NCBI GenBank assembly: GCA_031409815.1
Contig: JANNXV010000069.1
Location: forward strand, 1 to 6,654
Length of the DNA stretch: 6,654 bases
Reading direction: 5' to 3'
Source of the DNA: JANLUX01 sp031409815
GTDB taxonomy: Bacteria; Bacteroidota; Bacteroidia; AKYH767-A; OLB10
Position 1 is the stretch's first letter; the number at the start of each line of letters is the position of its first letter. The position numbers were made by a program, and so were the translations under genes. Below, in pieces: positions 1 to 6,195 of the stretch. The notes beneath the pieces were generated by a model, which saw only the letters and a program-made list of their open reading frames with translations, had not been told where the DNA came from and did no database searches.

Positions 1-324
1 TTGATAATTCTGATTTTTACGATAAATGTTTTGATCAAAATCAGAATTATAGGAATAGTTAGATATTTTACAAAGCATCATTTATTAACTTTTTCATTAA
101 TGTTTAGCATTTTCCTTGCGTTTGCAATTGGAATTTCAACCTCTAATTTCGGAAGTTTAGTTCGATACAAAATTCCAGCAATGCCTTTTTATGTTGCCAG
201 TTTGTTTATTATTAATCACTACAATAAATTAAGAGATAAAAGACTGTACAAAACCGAATTTTTTATTAAGTCAGAATTAATTGAAACCGAATCGTTAGAA
301 AAGGAAAAGCCGTTGTTAGTTTGA
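1..324 (+). CDS. C-terminal part of a polytopic membrane protein of a polysaccharide locus (partial, 5' end outside window)
   Basis: The frame is open from the first base and ends at TGA 322-324, so only the last 107 codons are present; the leading TTG is probably an internal Leu codon, not a start. Visible residues are strongly hydrophobic in three blocks (about 1-19, 29-46 and 57-71), followed by a charged tail of about 35 residues rich in Lys and Glu that would be cytoplasmic or peripheral. The stretch NFGSLVRYKIPAMPFYVASL (about 49-68) resembles the C-terminal end of large membrane proteins seen in Bacteroidota exopolysaccharide and O-antigen loci, where a conserved RYKxP segment precedes the last helix; this is recalled family resemblance, not a search. 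Polymerase, flippase-like or other glycan membrane functions cannot be separated from this fragment. Its 3' end overlaps the convergent asparagine synthase gene by 9 bp, leaving no room for a terminator between them. Confidence 0.7.
   Translation: MIILIFTINVLIKIRIIGIVRYFTKHHLLTFSLMFSIFLAFAIGISTSNFGSLVRYKIPAMPFYVASLFIINHYNKLRDKRLYKTEFFIKSELIETESLEKEKPLLV
4..50. repeat. Perfect 14-bp inverted repeat inside the membrane-protein gene
   Basis: ATAATTCTGATTTT at 4-17 is exactly reverse-complementary to AAAATCAGAATTAT at 37-50, with a 19-nt spacer. The spacer and right arm also contain the 12-bp palindrome TTTTGATCAAAA at 29-40. The repeat sits within coding sequence, over codons for Ile/Leu-rich membrane residues, so compositional bias may contribute. 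The left part of the gene is missing, so its position relative to the full gene is unknown. Confidence 0.6.
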
Positions 325-2232
325 GTTTATTTTTAACCAACGGTGTAAAACTACCAGCAACCAAATCCTGTTAAATAGATAGTCGCTTCCATTTTCAAAT
401 CGGTCTAAAAGATTTTTAACGTAGGTATAGCTTACTACTTGATATTGGTTAATTACACTTTCCGACAAATATTCATCTAATAAGTAGTGAAGCTCATGGT
501 GCAACCATTTGTTTAACGGAATGGCAAATCCTTGCTTAGGTCGATCGAAAAATTTCTTAGGAAGATATTGGTATAATATCTCTTTAAGAATATATTTTGG
601 CATACCATTCTTATATTTTAGATTCGGTGATACGTTTAGTGCCATTTCTACCAAGCGATGGTCTAAATAAGGAACTCGCGTTTCGAGCGAATAATGCATA
701 CTTGCACGATCTACTTTAGTTAATAAGTCATCTTGCAAATAATATTCCAGATCAAATAAAGCTTGCGACTCCATTGAAGTGAGTTTGCGTACTTCCACAT
801 TTGCTAACTCCGATGGGTCGGGTGTACTGTAAGAACGAAGAAAATTGGACGAATCTTTACTGCCAATTAATTTAGATGATTTATACTCGTCATTTAGCAT
901 TACACTCAACTCGTTTCTACTAAACAAATATTGCTCTTGCGAAAAAATATGGCTTTTTATAAAATCGCGGTGAGAATAATCGAGCAGTTTGCCTACTCGC
1001 TGATAGCGTGTTGGTAAATGAGCAAACAGGGATGATATCGGTTTCCTGAAAGTATGTAGTAGCGGATTGTTTAATCGGTTTGCCCATTTATAGGCGCCAT
1101 AACCTAAAAACAATTCATCACCTCCTTCACCACTCAACGTAACGGTAACATATTGCTTAGCGAGTTTCGAAACGAGCATGGTGGGTATTGCTGATGAATC
1201 AGCAAAAGGTTCATCATACACGTCAAGTGCAGTATCAATTAATTTGATCGCGTCTTTGTAAGATACAATAAATTCGTGATGGTCGGTACCCAAATAGCGA
1301 GCAATGGCTTTTGCATATTCTGATTCGTTATGGCTGTTCTCTTCAAATCCAATCGAAAATGTATTCACCTTTACGCTCGAAAGGCCTACTGCCTGAGCAG
1401 TAATAAGGCTTGAATCAATTCCACCACTAAGGAAAACACCAAACGGAACATCACTCTTCAACTGATATTGAACCGAACTCATAATAAGATCGCTCAATTT
1501 TACAAGCGCTTGTTCTTTGTCTTGAATTACATTGTTGTTAATCTTGCTTTTTAAGTTCCAATACTTTCCTTTGTCCAATCCGTTTTTTGAAACTTTCATC
1601 CAACTTCCGCTGCGCATTTTATAAATATTTTTATAAATGCTCTTTGGTGTAGGTATGTATCCAAGATGTAAGAAATCAGAGATGGAAGTGGTATCTATTT
1701 CTTTGGGGATTTTATGGAGTTTTTGCAGTGCTTTTAATTCTGATGCAAACACAAAATCTTTACCATCCCAGTAGTAAAATACCGGTTTTATCCCCATTCG
1801 GTCACGAAAAAGATAAAGCTCATCTGTTTGTTTATCATAGATGGCTATGGCAAACATTCCATTTAGTTGATGTACAAAGTCAATGCCGTAGTGTGCAAAA
1901 GCTTCAAGTATAATTTCTGTATCGCTCGATGTTTTAAAATGAACCTGCTGTTGTTGAGATGAAATATTTTTAATACTAGCTCCCACTTCCGTGAAGTTAT
2001 AAACCTCGCCATTATAAATTACGCAGTAACGATCGTTGAGCGACATCATGGGCTGATTGGCTCTTATTGAAAGGTCAATGATGCTCAACCTACGATGTCC
2101 AAATCCAACAGATTCCTGCTCAAAAAAACCTTCCGCATTCGGACCACGATGTTTAAGCGCAGCCGTCATTATTTCTAAATCTTCTCGGTTATATTTTTTA
2201 TTTGGAGAATAATAACCGGCAATTCCGCACAT
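316..2232 (-). CDS. asnB: Glutamine-hydrolysing asparagine synthase / AsnB-type amidotransferase
   Basis: A complete 638-residue protein of the class-II glutamine amidotransferase plus asparagine synthase type (family reaction EC 6.3.5.4: Asp + Gln + ATP to Asn + Glu + AMP + PPi, cytoplasmic). The start is fixed by MCGIAGYYSP, since Met removal exposes the catalytic Cys2. The N-terminal GATase_7 domain (about 2-210) shows RRLSIIDLS (47-55), YNGEVYN (73-79), SDTE (103-106) and FRDRMGIKP (142-150). The synthase domain (about 235-635) has the PP-loop SGGIDSS (269-275), SGEGGDELFLGY (367-378), VDRASMHYSLETRVPYLDHR (507-526) and RPKQGFAIP (564-572). No key residue is missing and the length is normal. 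It follows the zinc-ribbon methyltransferase by 17 bp and is probably co-transcribed with it. In glycan loci, homologues such as Francisella WbtH and Pseudomonas WbpS are reported to amidate uronic-acid sugars, so the substrate here may be a sugar carboxylate rather than aspartate; the sequence cannot decide. Confidence 0.95.
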   Translation of the reverse strand: MCGIAGYYSPNKKYNREDLEIMTAALKHRGPNAEGFFEQESVGFGHRRLSIIDLSIRANQPMMSLNDRYCVIYNGEVYNFTEVGASIKNISSQQQQVHFKTSSDTEIILEAFAHYGIDFVHQLNGMFAIAIYDKQTDELYLFRDRMGIKPVFYYWDGKDFVFASELKALQKLHKIPKEIDTTSISDFLHLGYIPTPKSIYKNIYKMRSGSWMKVSKNGLDKGKYWNLKSKINNNVIQDKEQALVKLSDLIMSSVQYQLKSDVPFGVFLSGGIDSSLITAQAVGLSSVKVNTFSIGFEENSHNESEYAKAIARYLGTDHHEFIVSYKDAIKLIDTALDVYDEPFADSSAIPTMLVSKLAKQYVTVTLSGEGGDELFLGYGAYKWANRLNNPLLHTFRKPISSLFAHLPTRYQRVGKLLDYSHRDFIKSHIFSQEQYLFSRNELSVMLNDEYKSSKLIGSKDSSNFLRSYSTPDPSELANVEVRKLTSMESQALFDLEYYLQDDLLTKVDRASMHYSLETRVPYLDHRLVEMALNVSPNLKYKNGMPKYILKEILYQYLPKKFFDRPKQGFAIPLNKWLHHELHYLLDEYLSESVINQYQVVSYTYVKNLLDRFENGSDYLFNRIWLLVVLHRWLKINSN

Positions 2233-2249
2233 TTATAATAGGTATTTTT

Positions 2250-3161
2250 TTAGTGAGTTATTTGTTTAATAAATGTGCCCTTCAAAGTATCTCCTTTGTG
2301 TGTAATCGAAAGTACTCCATTCACCATTTTTTTTAATAATCCAAATAATGGATTGTTTTCGGTTTTGTTACGTAATAATTCATCCTCATTTTTTTTAATA
2401 GCAGTTTCACCTGAATTGTTTGTGTTATGCTTCAAACGGTTTAAACTAATACCCGTTGTGAGAACATTTGATTTTTTGAAACCTGAATTCTTAAATAAAT
2501 AATTCAATGTTGAAGAAGTGTAATAGCATAAATGTTCAGGATATTCAATTATACTCCATTTGTCTTTAAGAAGGTAACGCGATAGCGAATCAAAATTTGG
2601 AGTAGTGAGGTAAACAACTCCTCCTTCGCGAAGCAATTGATTGAAGTTTTTTATTTCTTCCTGCGGATTATTAATATGTTCCAGCACTTCAAACGAAGTG
2701 ATCACATCAAAATGCAAATCACCAAAGTCTTTCGGGTTTAATTTCCCCTGAAACATGGTGATATCTTTTTTTCTGCAAATCTCCATGGCCGTGTCAGTGT
2801 ATTCGGTACCAAACACCTTCCACCCCCTTTTTTTTGCTTCTGATAAAAAATGCCCATTCCCACAACCCACATCCAAAATATTTTCTGTTTTTTTATAAGG
2901 TTCAAAAATTTCCAGCAACTCACCATATCTTTTTATGGTGATAGGAGAAATGGTGTCATTGCGCGGATAAGTATTGTAATGTGCAATTAATTCTTCAGTT
3001 GAAGGTGCTTTATTACAAAAAACGAAGCCGCAATTTTTGCATTTTACAAGATATGCATTGTGATAAGTTGACAATGTTTTTAACCCGTTATTATTGCAGA
3101 TTAAGCAATGATCAAATATTAAATTATTTGATAAAATATCTTTTGAAGTATCAGTCAACAT
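2250..3161 (-). CDS. Class I SAM-dependent methyltransferase with N-terminal zinc-ribbon
   Basis: A 303-residue protein. Near the N-terminus Cys19-x2-Cys22 and Cys41-x2-Cys44 form a probable zinc ribbon, followed by a Methyltransf_23-like Rossmann domain: motif I ILDVGCGNGHFL (95-106), acidic residue Glu120 after strand 2 (FGTE), FDVITSFEVLEHINNPQEEI (151-170) as motifs for strand 4 and its helix, and LREGGVVYLTTPN (177-189) for strand 5. The pattern YPEHLCYYT (207-215) and the C-terminal KGDTLKGTFIK are common in Bacteroidota members of this group. The arrangement recalls sugar C-methyltransferases and ubiquinone-biosynthesis-like methyltransferases in glycan clusters; the acceptor is unknown but a nucleotide sugar or glycan is likely from context. 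ATG 3161 is the first ATG after an in-frame stop at 3183-3185. It is the first gene of a leftward unit with asnB, and a TACTTTTG promoter element lies upstream. Confidence 0.88.
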   Translation of the reverse strand: MLTDTSKDILSNNLIFDHCLICNNNGLKTLSTYHNAYLVKCKNCGFVFCNKAPSTEELIAHYNTYPRNDTISPITIKRYGELLEIFEPYKKTENILDVGCGNGHFLSEAKKRGWKVFGTEYTDTAMEICRKKDITMFQGKLNPKDFGDLHFDVITSFEVLEHINNPQEEIKNFNQLLREGGVVYLTTPNFDSLSRYLLKDKWSIIEYPEHLCYYTSSTLNYLFKNSGFKKSNVLTTGISLNRLKHNTNNSGETAIKKNEDELLRNKTENNPLFGLLKKMVNGVLSITHKGDTLKGTFIKQITH

Positions 3162-3229
3162 AAAATTGAAGCACCATTCATTTTACGAGTGCAATAAATA
3201 ATTGAATTCAAGTGGATTTTTTTGAACCT

Positions 3230-3237
3230 CAAAAGTA
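3230..3237 (-). promoter_or_regulatory. Candidate -7 element (TACTTTTG) for the methyltransferase-asnB unit
   Basis: Read on the minus strand, 3237-3230 is TACTTTTG, an exact fit to the Bacteroidota -7 consensus TAnnTTTG. The start codon lies about 70 nt downstream, implying a leader of roughly 60 nt that contains the 10-bp palindrome TTGAATTCAA (3202-3211). No well-placed -33 TTG is seen: the nearest TTG (3250-3252) leaves only a 12-nt gap. The same octamer precedes the other minus-strand gene, at 6196-6203. Confidence 0.5.
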
Positions 3238-3290
3238 TCGATTCCTTTGCAAGTAATGAGAAGTATTTGATCAGTTCAGTATTCCGATAA

Positions 3291-3317
3291 TTGATAAATA
3301 GATATTGCTTTACTTTG
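3291..3317 (+). promoter_or_regulatory. Candidate promoter for the first FkbM methyltransferase
   Basis: TTACTTTG at 3310-3317 matches TAnnTTTG with one mismatch, and TTG at 3291-3293 could serve as the -33 element, although the 16-nt gap is a little short. Position 3317 is 16 nt before the ATG at 3334, so the leader would be about 10 nt. The TTTGCCC core continues into a sequence much like that before the ABC permease gene (6299-6305). Confidence 0.4.
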
Positions 3318-3333
3318 CCCGATAAATGAAGAA

Positions 3334-4185
3334 ATGGAAAAGGAGCGGCTGATTTTTGATATTGGAATGCATAAAGGGGAAGACCTTGGCTTTTACCTGC
3401 AAAATGATGCGAAAGTAATTGCTGTGGATGCTGACCCGATGATGATTGAGTTGGCCAGCGGGAAATATAGTAACTACATTAGCGAAAACAAATTGGTATT
3501 ACTAAACAGAGCTGTAAGCGATAGTGTGGGTCAGCTATTGGATTTTAATTTAAGTACTAACTCCTTATGGAATTCTCTTAATAAGAATATTTCTTCTAGG
3601 AAATCGGAACCCGTTGAAACCATACAAGTAGAGTCCATTACTTTGCCTGCTTTAATGGAACAATTTGGCGTTCCTTATTATTGTAAAATTGACATTGAAG
3701 GGATGGATAATACCTGTCTTCAATCAATGATGGATACTAATTTAAGGCCCGAATTTATCTCTGTGGAAACGGAATGCCTTGCAAAAAACGAAAAGGTTCA
3801 GCAGAAAGATTACCTCCAAACATTATATTCCCTAAAGCAATTAGGATATGCAAAATTTCAGTTGATTGATCAGGGTACTTTACATCCGCTACGTTTATGT
3901 AAAAAGTTTTACAAGCAACCTAATCAATTTTTGCATTTCATGGATCGAATATTGAAGAAGCTGAAAATCGAGATTGTACCATTTAATTTTCGCGACCAAC
4001 TTTCTCAACAGTTTCATTACCCGTTTCCAACCGGAGCATCAGGTCCTTATGGCGATTATTTGGAGGGGCAATGGTATAATTTTGAAGACGCAGAGCAACT
4101 TATAATTGAACATCGCAGTGATTATTTTAACTTAAAGAAAGCTGTTTCTTATGGATTTTGGTGTGATTGGCATGCAACTAATTAA
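3334..4185 (+). CDS. FkbM family SAM-dependent methyltransferase, short-N-terminus subtype
   Basis: A 283-residue protein of the FkbM (Methyltransf_21) family, whose members O-methylate hydroxyls on polyketides, sugars and glycans. The SAM fold begins at once: LIFDIGMHKGEDLGFYL (6-22) is motif I, VDADP (31-35) the strand-2 acidic motif, and YYCKIDIEGMD (115-125) the characteristic KxDIEG motif. ISVETE (142-147) forms the next strand. The C-terminal extension has SGPYGDYLEGQWYNFEDA (236-253) and FWCDWHA (275-281), which resembles the tail of a FkbM subgroup with SGPFG...W and FDIHA-like ends. There is no signal peptide or membrane segment, so it is cytoplasmic. ATG 3334 is the first in-frame ATG after TAA 3295-3297, and motif I begins only 8 residues in, as is usual for this subtype. 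It is divergent from the methyltransferase-asnB unit and 70 bp ahead of a second FkbM gene. The acceptor is not known; a glycan or its precursor is inferred from context. Confidence 0.88.
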   Translation: MEKERLIFDIGMHKGEDLGFYLQNDAKVIAVDADPMMIELASGKYSNYISENKLVLLNRAVSDSVGQLLDFNLSTNSLWNSLNKNISSRKSEPVETIQVESITLPALMEQFGVPYYCKIDIEGMDNTCLQSMMDTNLRPEFISVETECLAKNEKVQQKDYLQTLYSLKQLGYAKFQLIDQGTLHPLRLCKKFYKQPNQFLHFMDRILKKLKIEIVPFNFRDQLSQQFHYPFPTGASGPYGDYLEGQWYNFEDAEQLIIEHRSDYFNLKKAVSYGFWCDWHATN

Positions 4186-4247
4186 ATTGATATCAAAGCA
4201 CTATTTCTAACATATATAAATGGTTATAAATTTATTTTCCCAATAAG

Positions 4248-4254
4248 TACTTTG
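4248..4254 (+). promoter_or_regulatory. Weak promoter-like motif (TACTTTG) touching the second FkbM start
   Basis: TACTTTG at 4248-4254 lies one base before the ATG at 4256 and is identical to the 7-mer at 3311-3317. If it were a real -7 element, transcription would begin at or just inside the start codon, so it may be fortuitous; read-through from the upstream FkbM gene across the 70-bp gap is an equally good explanation. Confidence 0.2.
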
Positions 4255-4255
4255 T

Positions 4256-5191
4256 ATGTTTCGAAAAATATTATTGCAATTAAGAAAAATATATGTTGTT
4301 AATTATCTCGGCAGAATCTTTATCAGATCAATATTTCCATTTTCAAAGAAATTATATTTTTCGCTTTCTAATCATTGGGCAGTAAAGGGAATTGTACCCA
4401 TTCGTTTTTTAGGTTTTAATTTTAAAATGAAATCCAATTGTGATGATGGTGTTGTGGATCGTTTGTACTACCGGCATACGCACCCAGAACAATCAGAGTT
4501 GTTTGTTTTTTCAGTGTTAAGTAAACACTCAAAAACTATTATTGATATTGGAGCGCATACAGGTATTTATAGCATTATTGCGGCTAAGAGTAATCCTCAA
4601 ACCACAATTTATTCTTTTGAACCGCACCCGTTTAATTATCAAAGATTCAAAAGTCATATCGAGCTTAATAACTTAACCAAGGTGCAAGCCATCAATAAGG
4701 CTGTAGGAGATACAGTTTCAGCAGTTGAATTTAATATACCTGACGACAATCGCATAACGGATGTAGCCTCCATGGATAAATCATTTAGCACAACTATGTA
4801 TAAGGGAGAGTTTGATTGGAAGGTAGTTAAGGCAGAACAAATTTCGATAGATATATTTTGTGATCAGCAAAAAATTAGTAAGGTTGATTTAATAAAACTG
4901 GATGTTGAGAATTATGAGTTGCCGGTATTTAAGGGTATGCAACACACAATTAAAATAAATCGCCCTTATATTCTTTGTGAGTTGTTTCATACAGAGGAAA
5001 AACTTGCCTTTATTGATGGCATTTTACAATCAGAAAATTATTATGTTTATGATTTTACCGAGAATGGATTAATGGCACTTTCCTCCATCAGAAGTTTACC
5101 TACCGGATTGAATTACTTGCTGTCTCCAATTAATTTGAGCCAATCAATCTCTTATCAGGACTTTGAAACTAAAATGTTGAGTGATTCTTGA
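4256..5191 (+). CDS. FkbM family SAM-dependent methyltransferase, long-N-terminus subtype
   Basis: A 311-residue FkbM (Methyltransf_21) protein. Residues 1-90 form a basic, partly hydrophobic lead-in (RKILLQLRKIYVV, then IRFLGFNFKM), without a clear signal peptide. Motif I is TIIDIGAHTGIYSIIAA (94-110), followed by YSFEPHPFNYQRF (119-131) with the FEP motif, NKAVGD (147-152), and KLDVENYELPVFKGM (214-228). The last corresponds to the family DxEGxE motif but has Asn219 in place of Gly. RPYILCELF (236-244) is the following strand. Length is normal for the family. ATG 4256 is the only ATG near the beginning, with an in-frame TAA at 4244-4246. It shares little beyond the fold motifs with the preceding FkbM protein (different N- and C-terminal parts), so the pair does not look like a recent duplication. 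Likely role: O-methylation of a sugar or glycan intermediate in the cytoplasm, inferred from family and neighbours. Confidence 0.88.
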   Translation: MFRKILLQLRKIYVVNYLGRIFIRSIFPFSKKLYFSLSNHWAVKGIVPIRFLGFNFKMKSNCDDGVVDRLYYRHTHPEQSELFVFSVLSKHSKTIIDIGAHTGIYSIIAAKSNPQTTIYSFEPHPFNYQRFKSHIELNNLTKVQAINKAVGDTVSAVEFNIPDDNRITDVASMDKSFSTTMYKGEFDWKVVKAEQISIDIFCDQQKISKVDLIKLDVENYELPVFKGMQHTIKINRPYILCELFHTEEKLAFIDGILQSENYYVYDFTENGLMALSSIRSLPTGLNYLLSPINLSQSISYQDFETKMLSDS

Positions 5192-5260
5192 TCGGATTTT
5201 TCGATGTCAGTAAGGAAGGGTTTATTCCAATTAAATCACGAATAAAATATATTAATCATT

Positions 5261-5383
5261 AGACCTCTTTCATAACTCCTCCCTACACCCTGTATCCCTA
5301 AAGGGAGCAGCGCTCGGTTCCCTTTAGGGATACAGGGCGCGCAATGGCAAACTTGAAACAAAATACAATTGTGAAAAGGGTCT
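5261..5383. mobile_element. MITE-like or REP-like palindromic element with imperfect terminal inverted repeats
   Basis: AGACCTCTTTCA at 5261-5272 and TGAAAAGGGTCT at 5372-5383 are inverted repeats matching at 10 of 12 positions (the mismatches are adjacent, TC against CT). They are flanked on both sides by ATT (5258-5260 and 5384-5386), a possible 3-bp target duplication. The approximately 123-bp body is non-coding and holds a perfect 19-bp inverted repeat near its centre. The right flank runs into the TAA stop (5387-5385) of the minus-strand methyltransferase; removing the element with one ATT copy restores a sequence that still has that stop. Size, terminal repeats and lack of coding capacity fit a MITE mobilised in trans by an IS transposase, but no parent IS is visible and a 3-bp duplication may be chance. 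Confidence 0.5.
5288..5337. repeat. Perfect 19-bp inverted repeat (strong hairpin), GC-rich
   Basis: CCCTGTATCCCTAAAGGGA at 5288-5306 is exactly reverse-complementary to 5319-5337, with a 12-nt loop (5307-5318) that contains AGCGCT. Each arm is itself nearly palindromic (TCCCT-AA-AGGGA and TCCCT-TT-AGGGA), so it can fold as one long hairpin or as two small ones. The region is richer in G and C than its surroundings. Neither strand has a T-tract after the stem, so it is not a canonical intrinsic terminator, although it lies between two convergent genes where it could block read-through both ways. Confidence 0.9.
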
Positions 5384-5384
5384 A

Positions 5385-6176
5385 TTAGTTCTCGGGCTTA
5401 GTGATAAATTGCTTATCGGGTAAATAATTAACAAGTAATTCATTTTTAATTTCTTTTTTACTGGCAATAAAAACAGCCCTAGTTAAAGGAGTTTGGGTGT
5501 TTATATCAGCCGGAGGATCAATATTCCAATCTAAGGCAAATTCATGATGTGCAGGTTGGGTAATAGGCAAATAAACAAATTCAAAGTATTTTTTTAGTTG
5601 ATTGTATATCCAAATACGTGTTGGTCGGCACCCAACACCAATAGCTGATTGCGAAGGGTTGTCCATGTTTTCATACACATTATGCACTTTTTCTTCGTTG
5701 CCAAAGCTCACACAAGTTTCGAGCAGCAGCATCGATTTAGTATGCAAACTCATAAACTTAATTGCCGCCTCTGGATTTTGTAAATGATACAGTAGTCCGT
5801 AGCAATACACAATATCAAAATCGTTAAACGAAGTAATTTTTGCCACATCATCAAGATTAAGAGGCATCACTTTGTTGTCGGGAAAGCGCGAGCGCAGCTT
5901 ATTCAGGCTGTCTTCTCTTGCTTCGGTAATTGTAACTTCACATTTACGGTCAATCCAAAAAGTGGTATGATCTCCGATTCCTGCTCCAACCTCCAACACG
6001 GTTTTGTTAGCTATATCTAGATTTAAACTGGCCAAATGTTCCTGTCTTCTTTGGTTATGCCTGATATAATGATCGCTTCTGAAACTATTAATCGACCGCA
6101 TGGATTGGTTTCGCACCAATTGTAGCCCAATTAATTTTAATATGTCATTAACAACTTGTTTGGCTTTTTCAATCAT
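5385..6176 (-). CDS. Class I SAM-dependent methyltransferase
   Basis: A 263-residue soluble protein. After an N-terminal helical stretch (1-55) the SAM-binding core shows motif I TVLEVGAGIGDHT (59-71), acidic Glu85 in TITEAR (82-87), LNLDDV (106-111) before strand 4, and FDIVYCYGLLYHLQNPEAAI (120-139). The C-terminal half carries SMLLLETCVSFG (148-159) for strand 5, GVGCRPTRIWIYNQLKKYF (180-198) and TRAVFIASK (232-240), a pattern common in bacterial methyltransferases of glycan and secondary-metabolite loci (Methyltransf_12/23-like). The acceptor is not recognisable. Unlike the methyltransferase at 2250-3161 it has no cysteine ribbon. ATG 6176 is the only in-frame ATG after a TGA at 6197-6195, and a TACTTTTG element lies about 20 nt upstream. 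It is a single-gene unit, divergent from the ABC permease gene and convergent with the second FkbM gene. Its stop codon touches the palindromic element to its left. Confidence 0.87.
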   Translation of the reverse strand: MIEKAKQVVNDILKLIGLQLVRNQSMRSINSFRSDHYIRHNQRRQEHLASLNLDIANKTVLEVGAGIGDHTTFWIDRKCEVTITEAREDSLNKLRSRFPDNKVMPLNLDDVAKITSFNDFDIVYCYGLLYHLQNPEAAIKFMSLHTKSMLLLETCVSFGNEEKVHNVYENMDNPSQSAIGVGCRPTRIWIYNQLKKYFEFVYLPITQPAHHEFALDWNIDPPADINTQTPLTRAVFIASKKEIKNELLVNYLPDKQFITKPEN

Positions 6177-6195
6177 AAATATAAACTGTTGCGGT

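Noticed and set aside
1728..1913. Plus-strand open frame of 61 codons
   Set aside because: It lies wholly inside the asparagine synthase gene on the other strand, and its translation shows no recognisable domain.
2275..2502. Plus-strand open frame of 75 codons
   Set aside because: Antisense to the 3' part of the zinc-ribbon methyltransferase; hydrophobic translation from AT-rich antisense DNA, no promoter or family signal.
2738..2926. Minus-strand open frame of 62 codons
   Set aside because: Alternative frame within the same methyltransferase; the main frame contains the full SAM motif here.
3111..3132. Inverted repeat ATCAAATA / TATTTGAT with a 6-nt loop
   Set aside because: An 8-bp AT-rich palindrome inside coding sequence is expected by chance at this base composition.
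2981..3163. Plus-strand open frame of 60 codons
   Set aside because: Antisense to the methyltransferase N-terminus, including its cysteine ribbon; no independent support.
3326..3352. Eight-codon mini-ORF (MKKWKRSG) starting just before the first FkbM gene
   Set aside because: It overlaps the FkbM start in another frame and is too short to support as an attenuator or leader peptide without conservation data.
5288..5337. Intrinsic terminator reading of the strong hairpin
   Set aside because: No T-run follows the stem on either strand (GCGCGCAATG on one side, TGTAGGGAGG on the other), so the canonical form is not met.
5602..5787. Plus-strand open frame of 61 codons
   Set aside because: Antisense to the middle of the methyltransferase at 5385-6176; no motifs.
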